From positions 1 through 64,000 of the IMG/VR virus record IMGVR_UViG_3300049617_000088: a stretch of DNA of 64,000 bases; one strand, given 5' to 3'. This document shows, piece by piece, positions 1 through 6,444 of the stretch. This DNA comes from a virus. The notes beneath the pieces were generated by a model. The model was not told the DNA's origin. It was given only the letters and a program-made list of their open reading frames with translations, and did no database searches. The translations under genes were made by a program, and so were the position numbers. How positions within the stretch are numbered: position 1 is the first letter of the stretch; the number at the start of each line of letters is the position of its first letter.

Positions 1-60
1 ACCTACTTTGGGACAAGCTGTTTTGTAACCGTATAACTGCATTTAACCTCAAAATTTATT

Positions 61-140
61 TGGTGGATACCCACAGGATTCGAACCCGAGCATTTCCCGA
101 CAATCGCCCAGCTTTTTCATAAGGACGGGTTGCGGTACCC
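61..140 (-). pseudogene. Degenerate tRNA-like sequence
   Basis: Read on the minus strand, a 7-bp acceptor (GGGTACC with GGTATCC, one G-U pair) encloses a canonical TTCGAAT T-loop, followed by A and an encoded CCA. The T-stem needs six pairs with a T-T mismatch, and no normal D-arm or anticodon arm can be folded in the middle. It is probably a decayed tRNA at the end of the cluster. Confidence 0.3.
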
Positions 141-212
141 ATTTGACGACAAGAATTGAAGAGTCTCGCTCAGCCGCGTCTTATTTCGCCACTCGGACAT
201 AATAATTATGTT

Positions 213-285
213 TGGTGCCCGAGGATTGGAATTTCACCAACCACCCTCAAAGAGGAGCTGTTTTAAATGTAAACCACTTCTGCAT
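213..285 (-). pseudogene. tRNA 3'-half-like remnant
   Basis: On the minus strand a 5-bp T-stem-like hairpin (GTTGG/CCAAT, loop TGAAATT) precedes CTCGGGC, A and CCA, as in a tRNA 3' end. No matching 5' acceptor strand exists upstream and the loop lacks TTC, so only a remnant is supported. Confidence 0.2.
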
Positions 286-293
286 TCGTCTGG

Positions 294-377
294 TGGTCAC
301 GAAGGGACTTGAACCCTTATGCCCCGAAGAGCGGGACTTTTTAAGAGTCCGGTGTATACCAATTCCACCACGTGACC
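294..377 (-). tRNA. tRNA-Leu (UAA)
   Basis: The acceptor GGTCACG/CGTGACC is perfect, the T-arm is AAGGG-TTCAAGT-CCCTT, and the anticodon arm is GGACT-CTTAAAA-AGTCC, which gives anticodon UAA. An extra arm marks a class II tRNA. CCA is encoded at 291-293. Confidence 0.92.
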
Positions 378-561
378 ATATCATCTAAAGCATTAACCAA
401 CGCTAGTCTTCACCTTATTGGATAAATAAGGTCCTATATCTCGGAAAATCAAGCCCGTTAACTTTTCCTCATAACCCTCTAGCCCTAGAACCTAGATTCG
501 TAGGAAACATAATCATGGATTATCATATATACGTAACTCAGATAATCGTATTGCTTTATGG

Positions 562-636
562 TGGGGCAAGTGGGGATCGAACCCACCTATAGGACTTTAT
601 AAGAATCCCGGACGCTACCAGCTTACCTTTTACCCC
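562..636 (-). tRNA. tRNA-Ile (UAU)
   Basis: The acceptor GGGGTAA/TTGCCCC (one wobble), the T-arm with TTCGATC, and the anticodon arm GGATT-CTTATAA-AGTCC give anticodon UAU, which reads AUA. CCA is encoded at 559-561. The D-arm is weak but the other three arms are clear. Confidence 0.85.
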
Positions 637-655
637 AAACTAGGCAACAAAAATT

Positions 656-686
656 GATGGTGATATTTTTCCATGTAATCACTATC
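656..686 (-). terminator. Intergenic hairpin with T-run, copy 1
   Basis: GATGGTGAT (656-664) pairs with ATCACTATC (678-686) with one wobble. On the minus strand the hairpin is followed after a few bases by TTTTT. Almost the same sequence recurs at 4987-5025. It lies between two tRNAs and could be a weak terminator or a processing signal. Confidence 0.4.
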
Positions 687-701
687 GGCATTTGCCTATG
701 G

Positions 702-774
702 CAGATACGACGGGGCTCGAACCCGCATGGACTTGCTTGACAAGCAAGTGAAATCACCCGATTTCTACGTATCT
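702..774 (-). tRNA. tRNA-Asp (GUC), first copy
   Basis: The acceptor AGATACG/CGTATCT is perfect. The T-arm is GCGGG-TTCGAGC-CCCGT, and the anticodon arm CTTGC-TTGTCAA-GCAAG gives GUC. Discriminator G73, an Asp identity base, is followed by encoded CCA at 699-701. Confidence 0.88.
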
Positions 775-856
775 ATATACGGATTGAATGATATCTAAAA
801 CGATATAATATCAATAATCCTAACCAACCTAACCTTCTCGTATGCGATTGGATTGG

Positions 857-928
857 CGGTTCCGAGGGGAATCGAACCCCCTTCAATTGCTTGACAAGCA
901 ACCCGCCTTACCAAATGCGTACGGAACC
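857..928 (-). tRNA. tRNA-Asp (GUC), second copy
   Basis: The acceptor GGTTCCG/CGGAACC is perfect, the T-arm has TTCGATT, and the anticodon arm GTTGC-TTGTCAA-GCAAT gives GUC. G73 and CCA (854-856) are encoded. Its anticodon arm resembles the 702-774 copy, but its acceptor stem is unrelated, so the two are not a simple duplication. Confidence 0.88.
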
Positions 929-972
929 ATTTACTTTTTTTAATAATTCTCTAGCATGCCTAGAAACTTCTT

Positions 973-1071
973 CTAGGTTTCTTTCCATCTCTTCAATCTT
1001 TTTTCGTCTTCCGCAATCTTTTTATCAAACTCTTCATCCGACATCATTGGTCCAAACACTATATAATTCAT
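973..1071 (-). CDS. Small charged protein, possibly frameshifted
   Basis: The ATG overlaps the stop of the upstream gene (ATGA). The frame gives 32 residues and ends in TAG. Just before the end is a run of six A (plus-strand T run 999-1004). One more A would continue the helix-rich frame through EEMERNLEEVSRHARELL towards the tRNA-Asp gene. Either this is a short peptide or a longer coiled-coil gene broken by a homopolymer indel. Function unknown. Confidence 0.4.
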   Translation of the reverse strand: MNYIVFGPMMSDEEFDKKIAEDEKRLKRWKET

Positions 1072-1319
1072 AAGAATGCCTTGATACTTTCAAATCTCGT
1101 ATATTCAATATATCTGAGATGCCTAATCATTTTAGGACTTATCCTAAGGCTCCAATAATCATGTGCTTCTGGTTGAAGAAGAAACGTAGGATCTCCATAT
1201 TCATTAGTAATCGAAACATGATCAACTAAGCGATTATTATTACCAATATCATCAAGAGATATTAAAAATATCTTTTCTGGCATTTGATAAATATTATTTT
1301 CTAATTCAATAGTTAACAT
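1068..1319 (-). CDS. Hypothetical protein, 83 aa
   Basis: No recognisable family. It overlaps the 3' end of the upstream 2H phosphoesterase-like gene by 14 nt and its TGA overlaps the next ATG, so it lies in a translationally coupled string. The sequence is mixed polar with no signal peptide or membrane segment. Confidence 0.6.
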   Translation of the reverse strand: MLTIELENNIYQMPEKIFLISLDDIGNNNRLVDHVSITNEYGDPTFLLQPEAHDYWSLRISPKMIRHLRYIEYTRFESIKAFL

Positions 1320-1761
1320 AAGGTCTAACTAATCTTCCTATTGTTAAATGAAACCAAGGTTTAAAAGTGAAACCTAATTCTTCTCTGATGGCGGATAAAT
1401 CTTCTGAGTATACATCGATCCACGCATGTTTTCCGTTCTCAAAACGGATTTGATTGCTGTAGTGAAACTCTACTTCATATCCTTCGTACTTGCCCCATTT
1501 TTGGGGACTTGGAGGTAATTCACCTTTTAAAACTGAAATATGTGTCCCCCATAATCCTTTATCATTAGGATGAACTTCTACACCATATCGTTTGAGCTGC
1601 CAAGCATAATACCTGGATAACTCATCGTCACATAGTAAGAGAACCCACCATGGATCATAATGTTTGAGACCCCGACCAGGATCGTATTGCAAGACGCCAG
1701 TTGAGGTAAACATAATAAACTCATAATTTTCTTTCTTAGGTTTGTTTCTCAAGCCGAACAT
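1306..1761 (-). CDS. 2H phosphoesterase-like protein
   Basis: Two H-x-[S/T] motifs, THISVLKG in the middle and FHLTIGR near the C-terminus, match the paired catalytic histidines of the 2H (LigT/2'-5' RNA ligase-like) superfamily, which hydrolyses or forms 2',5' or 2',3'-cyclic phosphodiester bonds in RNA. The frame runs upstream into the tRNA at 1808-1879, so I place the start at the internal ATG at 1761 (1713 is an alternative). Its position in a tRNA cluster suits a role in RNA end processing, which is inference. Confidence 0.6.
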   Translation of the reverse strand: MFGLRNKPKKENYEFIMFTSTGVLQYDPGRGLKHYDPWWVLLLCDDELSRYYAWQLKRYGVEVHPNDKGLWGTHISVLKGELPPSPQKWGKYEGYEVEFHYSNQIRFENGKHAWIDVYSEDLSAIREELGFTFKPWFHLTIGRLVRPYVNY

Positions 1762-1807
1762 GGGTTGGAGGATCAGTCGTCCAAACAACACACTCAAGAA
1801 ACAATGG

Positions 1808-1879
1808 CTCTTCCCCAAGGACTTGAACCTCGACTATATCAGGTTAATTGCCTGACCGTGCTAATTACACTAGAGAAGA
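1808..1879 (-). tRNA. tRNA with unusual anticodon loop (CAAUUAA)
   Basis: The acceptor TCTTCTC/GGGAAGA pairs with one wobble. The T-arm is CGAGG-TTCAAGT-CCTTG, and the anticodon stem TCAGG/CCTGA is perfect. The loop CAATTAA puts A at position 33 and AUU at 34-36 (codon AAU, Asn). Both A33 and A34 are abnormal, and the D-loop lacks the usual GG. CCA is encoded at 1805-1807. Identity is uncertain. Confidence 0.6.
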
Positions 1880-2155
1880 ATGAAATTTGATGACTAGAGA
1901 TTGTAAAGATTGTGATTATAGATTGACCCAACTAAAATCATAGGGAACATGCACTTAACCCGTAGCATGCTTTCGGACTTGTAGTTTGCCCCACTAACAA
2001 GTTTTTAGGATATCTGGCTTAACCTCTCCTGATAAAGTATGAGGGTTTACTATAGCAGTATGTAATCCTTACAGCATTCATCTCCACAATATACATAACA
2101 TATATTCCGGATTGATATACATCAATTCACTGTTAAGGTGATCAGTATATCTTGG

Positions 2156-2236
2156 CTCAAGAAGTAGGACTCGAACCTACAAAGTGTTTTACCACCGGGT
2201 GGTTAACAGCCTGCCTTACCATTAGGCTATCCTTGA
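2156..2236 (-). tRNA. tRNA, Asn-like, with distorted anticodon region
   Basis: Acceptor (TCAAGGA/TTCTTGA), D-arm (GCCT/AGGC) and T-arm (GTAGG-TTCGAGT-CCTAC) are good and CCA is encoded. The central part contains CTGTTAA, the Asn GUU loop, but the 3' half of the anticodon stem is replaced by a different hairpin (ACCAC/GTGGT). It may be an inactive or rearranged tRNA-Asn. The HNH gene upstream ends inside its first 10 nt. Confidence 0.5.
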
Positions 2237-2658
2237 ATGATTTTACTTCTTAGTGAAATAATAAGCTGCGCAACTTGTTTCATTTCTTCAGAGCTTAATG
2301 TTACATTTCTAATTAAATTACAAGCTTCACAACAAGACACAACGTTATCAAATTGATAACCGATATTATTATTTACTCTATCTAATCCGGACGCTTGCGA
2401 AACTATATTGCCTATTTTATTGGCACAATAAAAACAAGGCTTATTGTAAAATGTTTTAAACTCTTCCAAAGAAAGTGACCAATCTATTTTTCTAATTTTA
2501 GCCTTTCTTTTGGAACGATCAAATCTAGTTTCAACTAATTTATTATAAATTTTTACTCTGACAGAATTAATACCTCTCCACCGTTTAGAATAACATGGAT
2601 TACACATTCCACTCTTCCATCTTAATGCGGATGTAGTATTACATATTTTACATTCCAT
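2227..2658 (-). CDS. HNH homing endonuclease-like protein
   Basis: A 143-residue DNA endonuclease of the HNH family. An N-terminal zinc pair (CKIC and CNPC) precedes a C-terminal HNH core with CFYC, SGLDRVNNN and CCEACNLIRN, matching the ββα-metal fold. It lies between tRNA genes at 2156 and 2662. Its TAG stop lies within the 5' end of the downstream tRNA, so the last codons are shared with that tRNA. Such genes spread by cutting alleles that lack them, which is family knowledge. Confidence 0.85.
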   Translation of the reverse strand: MECKICNTTSALRWKSGMCNPCYSKRWRGINSVRVKIYNKLVETRFDRSKRKAKIRKIDWSLSLEEFKTFYNKPCFYCANKIGNIVSQASGLDRVNNNIGYQFDNVVSCCEACNLIRNVTLSSEEMKQVAQLIISLRSKIIQG

Positions 2659-2661
2659 TTG

Positions 2662-2733
2662 CTCATTCCCTCAGACTCGAACTGAGATATCACGAGTTAA
2701 CAGCTCGCCTCACGACCATTGTGATAAGAATGA
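2662..2733 (-). tRNA. tRNA-Asn (GUU)
   Basis: The acceptor TCATTCT/GGAATGA pairs with one wobble, the T-arm is CTCAG-TTCGAGT-CTGAG, and the anticodon arm CGAG-CTGTTAA-CTCG gives GUU. The discriminator is G. No CCA is encoded. Confidence 0.87.
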
Positions 2734-2749
2734 ATGTTATTTTCCTTGG

Positions 2750-2829
2750 TGTTCCCGGTTGGATTTGATACCAACATCTCTGCATTGCCACCCTTAATGG
2801 GTGGGCGTCCTAACTTAGACCACAGGAAC
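2750..2829 (-). tRNA. Unusual tRNA, loop CAUUAAG
   Basis: Acceptor GTTCCTG/CGGGAAC and D-stem GTCT/GGAC pair well. The anticodon stem CCACC/GGTGG is perfect and closes CATTAAG. Counting positions, 34-36 read UUA, which would pair with the ochre codon UAA, but position 33 is A. The T-loop has eight bases (TATCAAAT) instead of seven. CCA is encoded. It may be a suppressor-like or a decayed tRNA. Confidence 0.5.
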
Positions 2830-3347
2830 ATACTACATAGTGACAAAAATTATAAAGATACTTTGTGCCCCTGCACTTTATGTCCTTGCGGACCCACTTG
2901 TGCTACGGTTGTTCTCCAGTATAAATGGAGCCGGTGGGATTTGATACCCACACCATCAGAGCGTTTTTTGGTTGTAATCCTTATTGCATTCACTAAAGGT
3001 AAGTTGAGAGATAAGCTAACGTGAGATTTTTTCCCTAACACCATGCGTTAACAATGGGACATGAACATTTTTACTTCTGCTACATGCTTAGGAAGGTTCA
3101 CAGCGCAATTGCTGCCCACTCTTCAAATTGTCCGTCCTACTCCACCTACTAATTTTATTAAGAACAAGTTATGAGATTAGTACTAACTATGCTATTTACT
3201 TAACCGAATTTTATTTCAGTCTTTCAATCCGTAACCGAGTAATTAGTGCCTCGGACATACTGTTTTGCTTCTAAGTAATTGTTTACGAAGGGTCGTGGTA
3301 ATACATTTCAACCACTCTTAAGAATACTAACCTACACCACCTGCTGG
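2830..3347 (-). other. Intergenic stretch with one tRNA remnant
   Basis: No gene is supported here. At 2927-2951 the minus strand has a 5-bp T-stem (GTGGG/CCCAC) with the same 8-nt loop as the preceding tRNA, followed by CGGCTCCA, but no matching 5' acceptor strand is present. The rest shows no coding frame of note. It may be the graveyard of one or two tRNAs. Confidence 0.35.
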
Positions 3348-3418
3348 CTCCCCAGGCTGGAATCGAACCAACATAGCGAAGTTAACAGCTTCGCGTCCTA
3401 CCGTTGAACGACCGGAGA
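3348..3418 (-). tRNA. tRNA-Asn (GUU)
   Basis: The acceptor TCTCCGG/CTGGGGA pairs with two wobbles. The T-arm contains TTCGATT, and the anticodon arm CGAAG-CTGTTAA-CTTCG gives GUU. CCA is encoded at 3345-3347. This is the second good Asn tRNA in the cluster. Confidence 0.9.
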
Positions 3419-3570
3419 ATGTTATAATCTTCTGAGTTACTTGAGTGCTATAGCTGAAGATTATATTGGAACTATATTAACTCCCAATGATATCTAATTG
3501 CTGTTATCCATTCAGCATAGTCAACCTAAAAGGAAGATGCTATGATAAGCGTTTCCATTAAATATCATGG

Positions 3571-3639
3571 AGTTCTGGGAGAGACTCGAACTCTCTTCCA
3601 CCGGGTTGCAATCGGTGTACCTCGCCTGAAATCCAGAAC
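3571..3639 (-). tRNA. tRNA-Cys (GCA)
   Basis: The acceptor GTTCTGG/CCAGAAC is perfect and the T-arm is GAGAG-TTCGAGT-CTCTC. The discriminator is U73, the Cys identity base. The anticodon GCA follows U33 in a loop closed by CACCG/CGGTG, but that loop has nine bases, the D-arm is reduced and the whole tRNA is only 69 nt. CCA is encoded. Confidence 0.75.
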
Positions 3640-3644
3640 ATTGG

Positions 3645-3717
3645 CGCCGCCAGCTAGACTCACACTAACATTATCTTCCTTTAATGGAAGACGTTCTAAT
3701 AATTAAACTACAGCGGC
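3645..3717 (-). tRNA. Unusual tRNA, loop with CAUUAAA
   Basis: Acceptor GCCGCTG/TGGCGGC and D-stem GTTT/GAAC pair. The T-stem GTTAG/CTAGC is intact but its loop is TGTGAGT, lacking TTC. The anticodon stem TCTTC/GAAGA closes an 8-nt loop CATTAAAG containing UUA. It resembles the 2750-2829 tRNA in having A before UUA. CCA is encoded. Identity is unknown and function doubtful. Confidence 0.5.
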
Positions 3718-3720
3718 TGG

Positions 3721-3792
3721 TGATCCCAGCGAGAATCGAACTCGCATTGAGAGGGTGAAAACCTCTTCTCCTAACCATTAGAGGATGGGACC
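3721..3792 (-). tRNA. tRNA-Glu (UUC)
   Basis: The acceptor GGTCCCA/TGGGATC pairs, the T-arm is GCGAG-TTCGATT-CTCGC, and the anticodon arm AGAGG-TTTTCAC-CCTCT gives UUC. CCA is encoded and overlaps the end of the neighbouring tRNA by spacing only. Confidence 0.92.
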
Positions 3793-3874
3793 ATTGTGTA
3801 ACAACAAGAATTGAAGAAACTATTTTAACTAGCACCAGCTTCCCCATACAGTTCTAAAAGTCCAAAGGACTTGG

Positions 3875-3930
3875 TGGGAAATAAGAGAATCGGACTCTAA
3901 TCGTTCTTTTTCGCATAAAGATGTAATTCC
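3875..3930 (-). pseudogene. tRNA 3'-half-like remnant
   Basis: The minus strand carries a T-arm-like hairpin (AGAG-TCCGATT-CTCT), then ATTTCCC, A and CCA. No 5' acceptor partner (GGGAAAT) or D-arm is found within tRNA distance. Confidence 0.22.
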
Positions 3931-3949
3931 TTCTGGCATTTGTTACTGG

Positions 3950-4022
3950 TCAGCTAAACTGGAATTGCACCAGTACAACTACGCTCCGAAGGTAGTAGGC
4001 TCCTGTTAAACCTCATTAGCTG
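3950..4022 (-). tRNA. tRNA-Pro (CGG), probable
   Basis: The acceptor CAGCTAA/TTAGCTG and the T-stem ACTGG/CCAGT are perfect. The D-arm AGG/CCT has the same 11-nt loop as the next tRNA. By alignment with it the anticodon loop is TTCGGAG, giving CGG, with a C31-C39 mismatch. The T-loop is TGCAATT. CCA is encoded. Confidence 0.65.
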
Positions 4023-4034
4023 ATAATATTTTGG

Positions 4035-4107
4035 TCAGAGATATCAGATTTGCACTGATTCCACATGGTTCCAGACCACGGATGCTCCTGTTAAACACCA
4101 ATCTCTG
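4035..4107 (-). tRNA. tRNA-Pro (UGG), probable
   Basis: The acceptor CAGAGAT/ATCTCTG is perfect, the T-arm is ATCAG-TGCAAAT-CTGAT, and the anticodon stem CGTGG/CCATG closes TCTGGAA, giving UGG with C33. CCA is encoded. It is a paralogue of the 3950-4022 tRNA (same D-loop and T-loop style). The upstream HNH gene ends inside its first 17 nt. Confidence 0.68.
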
Positions 4108-4615
4108 ATAATTCTTTATTAAGTAATTCTCCACTGTGATGCGCAGCGTGACAGTTTCTACATAACAATACGCATTTATTTAATTCTTTATCTATCTTTT
4201 CTCTAGACCAATATCTGGCTACTGAAAAAGCAACATCTTTTTTTGTAGGATCTTTATGATGAATATCTAAGGAAGCTTTCCATTTATCAAAACCACAGTT
4301 AATACATTTGTCACCAAGCTTAGCCAACATATATTTTCTATTATCTTGACCTTTAGCTAAGGTATAAGAACAGTGACATTTGGTGCATACAGTAGTTTTG
4401 TTTCCATAAAACTTATTTGGATCATTTTCTCCACACTTACATTTTCTTGGAAAAGAAAAATCTTTTGGCTTTTTTCCTCTAGCACCACGCTTCAATTTTA
4501 AACTAAATTTCTTTATCCAATATCTAACGTTAGATTGAGACGTACTACATTCTTTTGCTATTTGTTTTAAAGTAAAACCTCGCTCAATAAGCGGGGATAA
4601 TATTTCATTTTCCAT
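4091..4615 (-). CDS. HNH homing endonuclease-like protein
   Basis: A 174-residue protein. The first 40 residues form a helix-turn-helix (TLKQIAKECSTSQSNVRYWI), followed by a zinc segment (CKCGEND, CTKCHC) and a C-terminal HNH core with CINCGF, LDIHHKDP and LLCRNCHAAHH. The family cuts DNA at specific sites to copy itself. The TAA stop lies within the 5' end of the tRNA-Pro at 4035-4107, so gene and tRNA form a fused cassette. Confidence 0.87.
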   Translation of the reverse strand: MENEILSPLIERGFTLKQIAKECSTSQSNVRYWIKKFSLKLKRGARGKKPKDFSFPRKCKCGENDPNKFYGNKTTVCTKCHCSYTLAKGQDNRKYMLAKLGDKCINCGFDKWKASLDIHHKDPTKKDVAFSVARYWSREKIDKELNKCVLLCRNCHAAHHSGELLNKELSEIGV

Positions 4616-4697
4616 AAATATCTATATAACACAGCTTGGGAGACGATGCTGTTGGATTTAGAAAAATGTTGAAGTCGGCAGCAATTTGTTGCCAACT

Positions 4698-4797
4698 TCG
4701 GTGATACTGGATTCGAACCAGTGATCTTCTGCTCCCATTTTACAAGAGGCTATGCCCCTTTATAAGCAGACGCGATACCAGGCTTCGCTAATCACCG
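4698..4797 (-). tRNA. tRNA-Pro (UGG) with a 26-nt intron-like insertion
   Basis: All arms are canonical: acceptor CGGTGAT/ATCACCG, D-arm GCGA/TCGC with loop AGCCTGGTA, anticodon stem TCTGC/GCAGA, T-arm ACTGG-TTCGAAT-CCAGT. The acceptor and D-loop match bacterial tRNA-Pro as I remember it. The anticodon loop is 33 nt. Removing 26 nt between positions 33 and 34 leaves TTTGGGA, the standard UGG loop. The removed piece folds as AAGGGGC-ATA-GCCTCTT. Group I introns are far longer. CCA is not encoded. Confidence 0.8.
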
Positions 4798-4889
4798 AAA
4801 GTTATTAAATTGTCATTGAACATGCCACAAATACTTTATCTAGTTTGCTCTGACAAAATACTAGAACCGAAGTTCCTGATGTGGGCTGG

Positions 4890-4969
4890 TGGAGTAGGTA
4901 GGAATCGAACCTACTGTGCCAAAGGCAACTGCTTTACAGGCAGCGGAACACCCATTGTTCATCTACTCC
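4890..4969 (-). tRNA. tRNA-Tyr (GUA)
   Basis: The acceptor GGAGTAG/CTACTCC is perfect. The T-arm is GTAGG-TTCGATT-CCTAC, and the anticodon arm CTGC-CTGTAAA-GCAG gives GUA. An extra arm marks class II. CCA is encoded at 4887-4889. Confidence 0.92.
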
Positions 4970-4986
4970 ATAGCTGACAAAAATTG

Positions 4987-5025
4987 ATGGTGATTTTTTT
5001 ATCTAATTGGATGTAATCACTATCG
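4987..5025 (-). terminator. Intergenic hairpin with T-run, copy 2
   Basis: This is the second copy of the 656-686 element: GATGGTGAT (4987-4995) pairs with ATCACTATC (5017-5025) and is followed on the minus strand by TTTTT. It lies between the tRNA at 5125 and tRNA-Tyr. Confidence 0.4.
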
Positions 5026-5124
5026 GCATTCAGCATGGTAGGTTAATTAGCTTTTACACTAAAAAACCTATAAAATGTTATCGATTAACCTTACGTCTAA
5101 GGACCGCAGATAACTAGCGCTTGG

Positions 5125-5196
5125 TGGGAAAGGAATGAGTTAAACATTCGACCTTCAGGTTTTTAATCTGACGCTCTAACACTGAGCTACCTTCCC
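5125..5196 (-). tRNA. Unusual tRNA, anticodon loop UUAAAAA
   Basis: The acceptor GGGAAGG/CTTTCCC pairs, the D-stem GCTC/GAGC closes AGTGTTA with no GG, and the T-arm is GAATG-TTTAACT-CATTC. The anticodon stem TCAGA/CCTGA has one A-C mismatch, and the loop reads AAA at 34-36 (Phe). The loss of D-loop GG together with T-loop C56 is notable. CCA is encoded. Confidence 0.62.
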
Positions 5197-5224
5197 ATGC
5201 AGACCACGTCTTAGGTGACCTTGG

Positions 5225-5297
5225 TGGGGGAGCCTGGAATTAAACCAGGGACCTTCAGATATTCCTACCTGACGCTCTTTCTCTGAGCTACTCCCCC
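5225..5297 (-). tRNA. Unusual tRNA with 8-nt anticodon loop
   Basis: The acceptor GGGGGAG/CTCCCCC is perfect, the D-stem GCTC/GAGC closes AGAGAAA, and the T-arm is CCTGG-TTTAATT-CCAGG. The anticodon stem TCAGG/TCTGA closes TAGGAATA, eight bases, so the anticodon cannot be assigned. It is a paralogue of the 5125-5196 tRNA and shares its reduced D- and T-loops. CCA is encoded. Confidence 0.6.
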
Positions 5298-5395
5298 ATA
5301 TAAAATGGTGAATCGTACAATCTATATCACTGTATGCCCAACTTTTTCAACAAAAAAGAAGAAAAATTAATTGGTTCTCGCTGCGACGTTCCACC

Positions 5396-5423
5396 ATCAT
5401 AAGGCGCCCCGAGGCGTTGTCAA
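5396..5423 (-). promoter_or_regulatory. Sigma70-like promoter of the tRNA cluster
   Basis: On the minus strand TTGACA (5418-5423) and TATGAT (5396-5401) are separated by 16 bp. It lies just downstream of coaD and just upstream of the first tRNA. The spacer contains a GC-rich inverted repeat. Confidence 0.65.
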
Positions 5424-5436
5424 CCGGGCTTATTTT

Positions 5437-5973
5437 TTATTTTTGAGGGTCACCGTGCTTGGTAAAACCAAATTTACTATCAATTTCTTCAGCAACATGC
5501 TTACAAACAAACTTACTAATGTCCCCACCATGTCTAGCGATTTCTTTTGCTGCCGAAGAAGAAACTACCGCCAACTCAGGATTAGTCGGTAGAAATACTG
5601 TTTCGATTTTAGGAGCCAATACTTTGTTGATATTAGCTAAGTTAATCTCGTATTCAAAATCAGACACGGATCTAATACCACGAATTATGATATGAGCTTC
5701 AGTTTGTTTCGCATAATCCACTAGCAAGCCCTGAAAAGAAACAATATCAACTCTTGCAACAGCATCTCCCAATTCTTTATACAAAGTTCTAGCAATCATT
5801 CCTTGACGTTCATTGTCAGAAAACATGGTTTTCTTTTCTGGATTAACGCCAATTGCTACAACTAATCTATTACAAAAAGATAGTGAACGTTTAATAATAT
5901 CCAAATGTCCATTTGTAATAGGATCAAAAGTACCAGCATATACTGCTTTTAAATCGGTCACTCGAACTATCAT
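5437..5973 (-). CDS. coaD: Phosphopantetheine adenylyltransferase CoaD
   Basis: It transfers AMP from ATP to 4'-phosphopantetheine, making dephospho-CoA, the penultimate step of CoA synthesis in the cytosol. The 178 residues cover the family length (about 160). The nucleotidyltransferase motif GTFDPITNGHLDI lies near the N-terminus, IIRGIRSVSDFEYE in the middle and AVVSSSAAKEIARHGGDI in the C-terminal third. It is the last protein gene before the tRNA promoter. CoaE, the next enzyme of the pathway, is at 56187-56792. Confidence 0.95.
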   Translation of the reverse strand: MIVRVTDLKAVYAGTFDPITNGHLDIIKRSLSFCNRLVVAIGVNPEKKTMFSDNERQGMIARTLYKELGDAVARVDIVSFQGLLVDYAKQTEAHIIIRGIRSVSDFEYEINLANINKVLAPKIETVFLPTNPELAVVSSSAAKEIARHGGDISKFVCKHVAEEIDSKFGFTKHGDPQK

Positions 5974-6444
5974 TTATTTACTCCAACCAAAATAATTATA
6001 ACCTTTACTCTCGGCTATTTCTGTTACATCTGATAATAAATATGAAAGAGGATTCTTAATTTGTTCTGGCTGATCCCTTTCGAATCTAGAAAAAGGCTTG
6101 ATTTTCAAGACTTTCCAATCAGGATTCCAGGCATACTCTTCTATCCCACAGCATAAACATACCCTATGTTCTTGATGAGAATCATTAAAATCCATAAGAT
6201 ATGATCCATCATATTCGGAACGAAAACAAACAGTGTGTTGATGAGGACATACCTTGCGCAATTTATTCAAAGAATCAGTTGCTTCTTTCTTTAAATAAGC
6301 TTCTTCTTTTTTGGAATCAGTTTCTTTTGCCAACTTGAGACACGAGATATAATCGTTTCTTAATTGAGAAATTTGATTCCAAATCTCTTCACTCACCTCT
6401 GAAAGAAGAACTTTTTCCGATCCTTTAATTTTTAAAGAGGACAT
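5974..6444 (-). CDS. Hypothetical protein with Cys/His pairs, 156 aa
   Basis: The N-terminal half is helical and charged. A CPHQH motif and a later CLCCG suggest one zinc site. It directly abuts coaD. No family recognised. Confidence 0.65.
   Translation of the reverse strand: MSSLKIKGSEKVLLSEVSEEIWNQISQLRNDYISCLKLAKETDSKKEEAYLKKEATDSLNKLRKVCPHQHTVCFRSEYDGSYLMDFNDSHQEHRVCLCCGIEEYAWNPDWKVLKIKPFSRFERDQPEQIKNPLSYLLSDVTEIAESKGYNYFGWSK

Noticed and set aside
1-5436. GOLLD/ROOL-type giant RNA near the tRNA cluster
   Set aside because: The tRNA spacers are too short (under 600 nt) and I see none of the large ornate structure expected.
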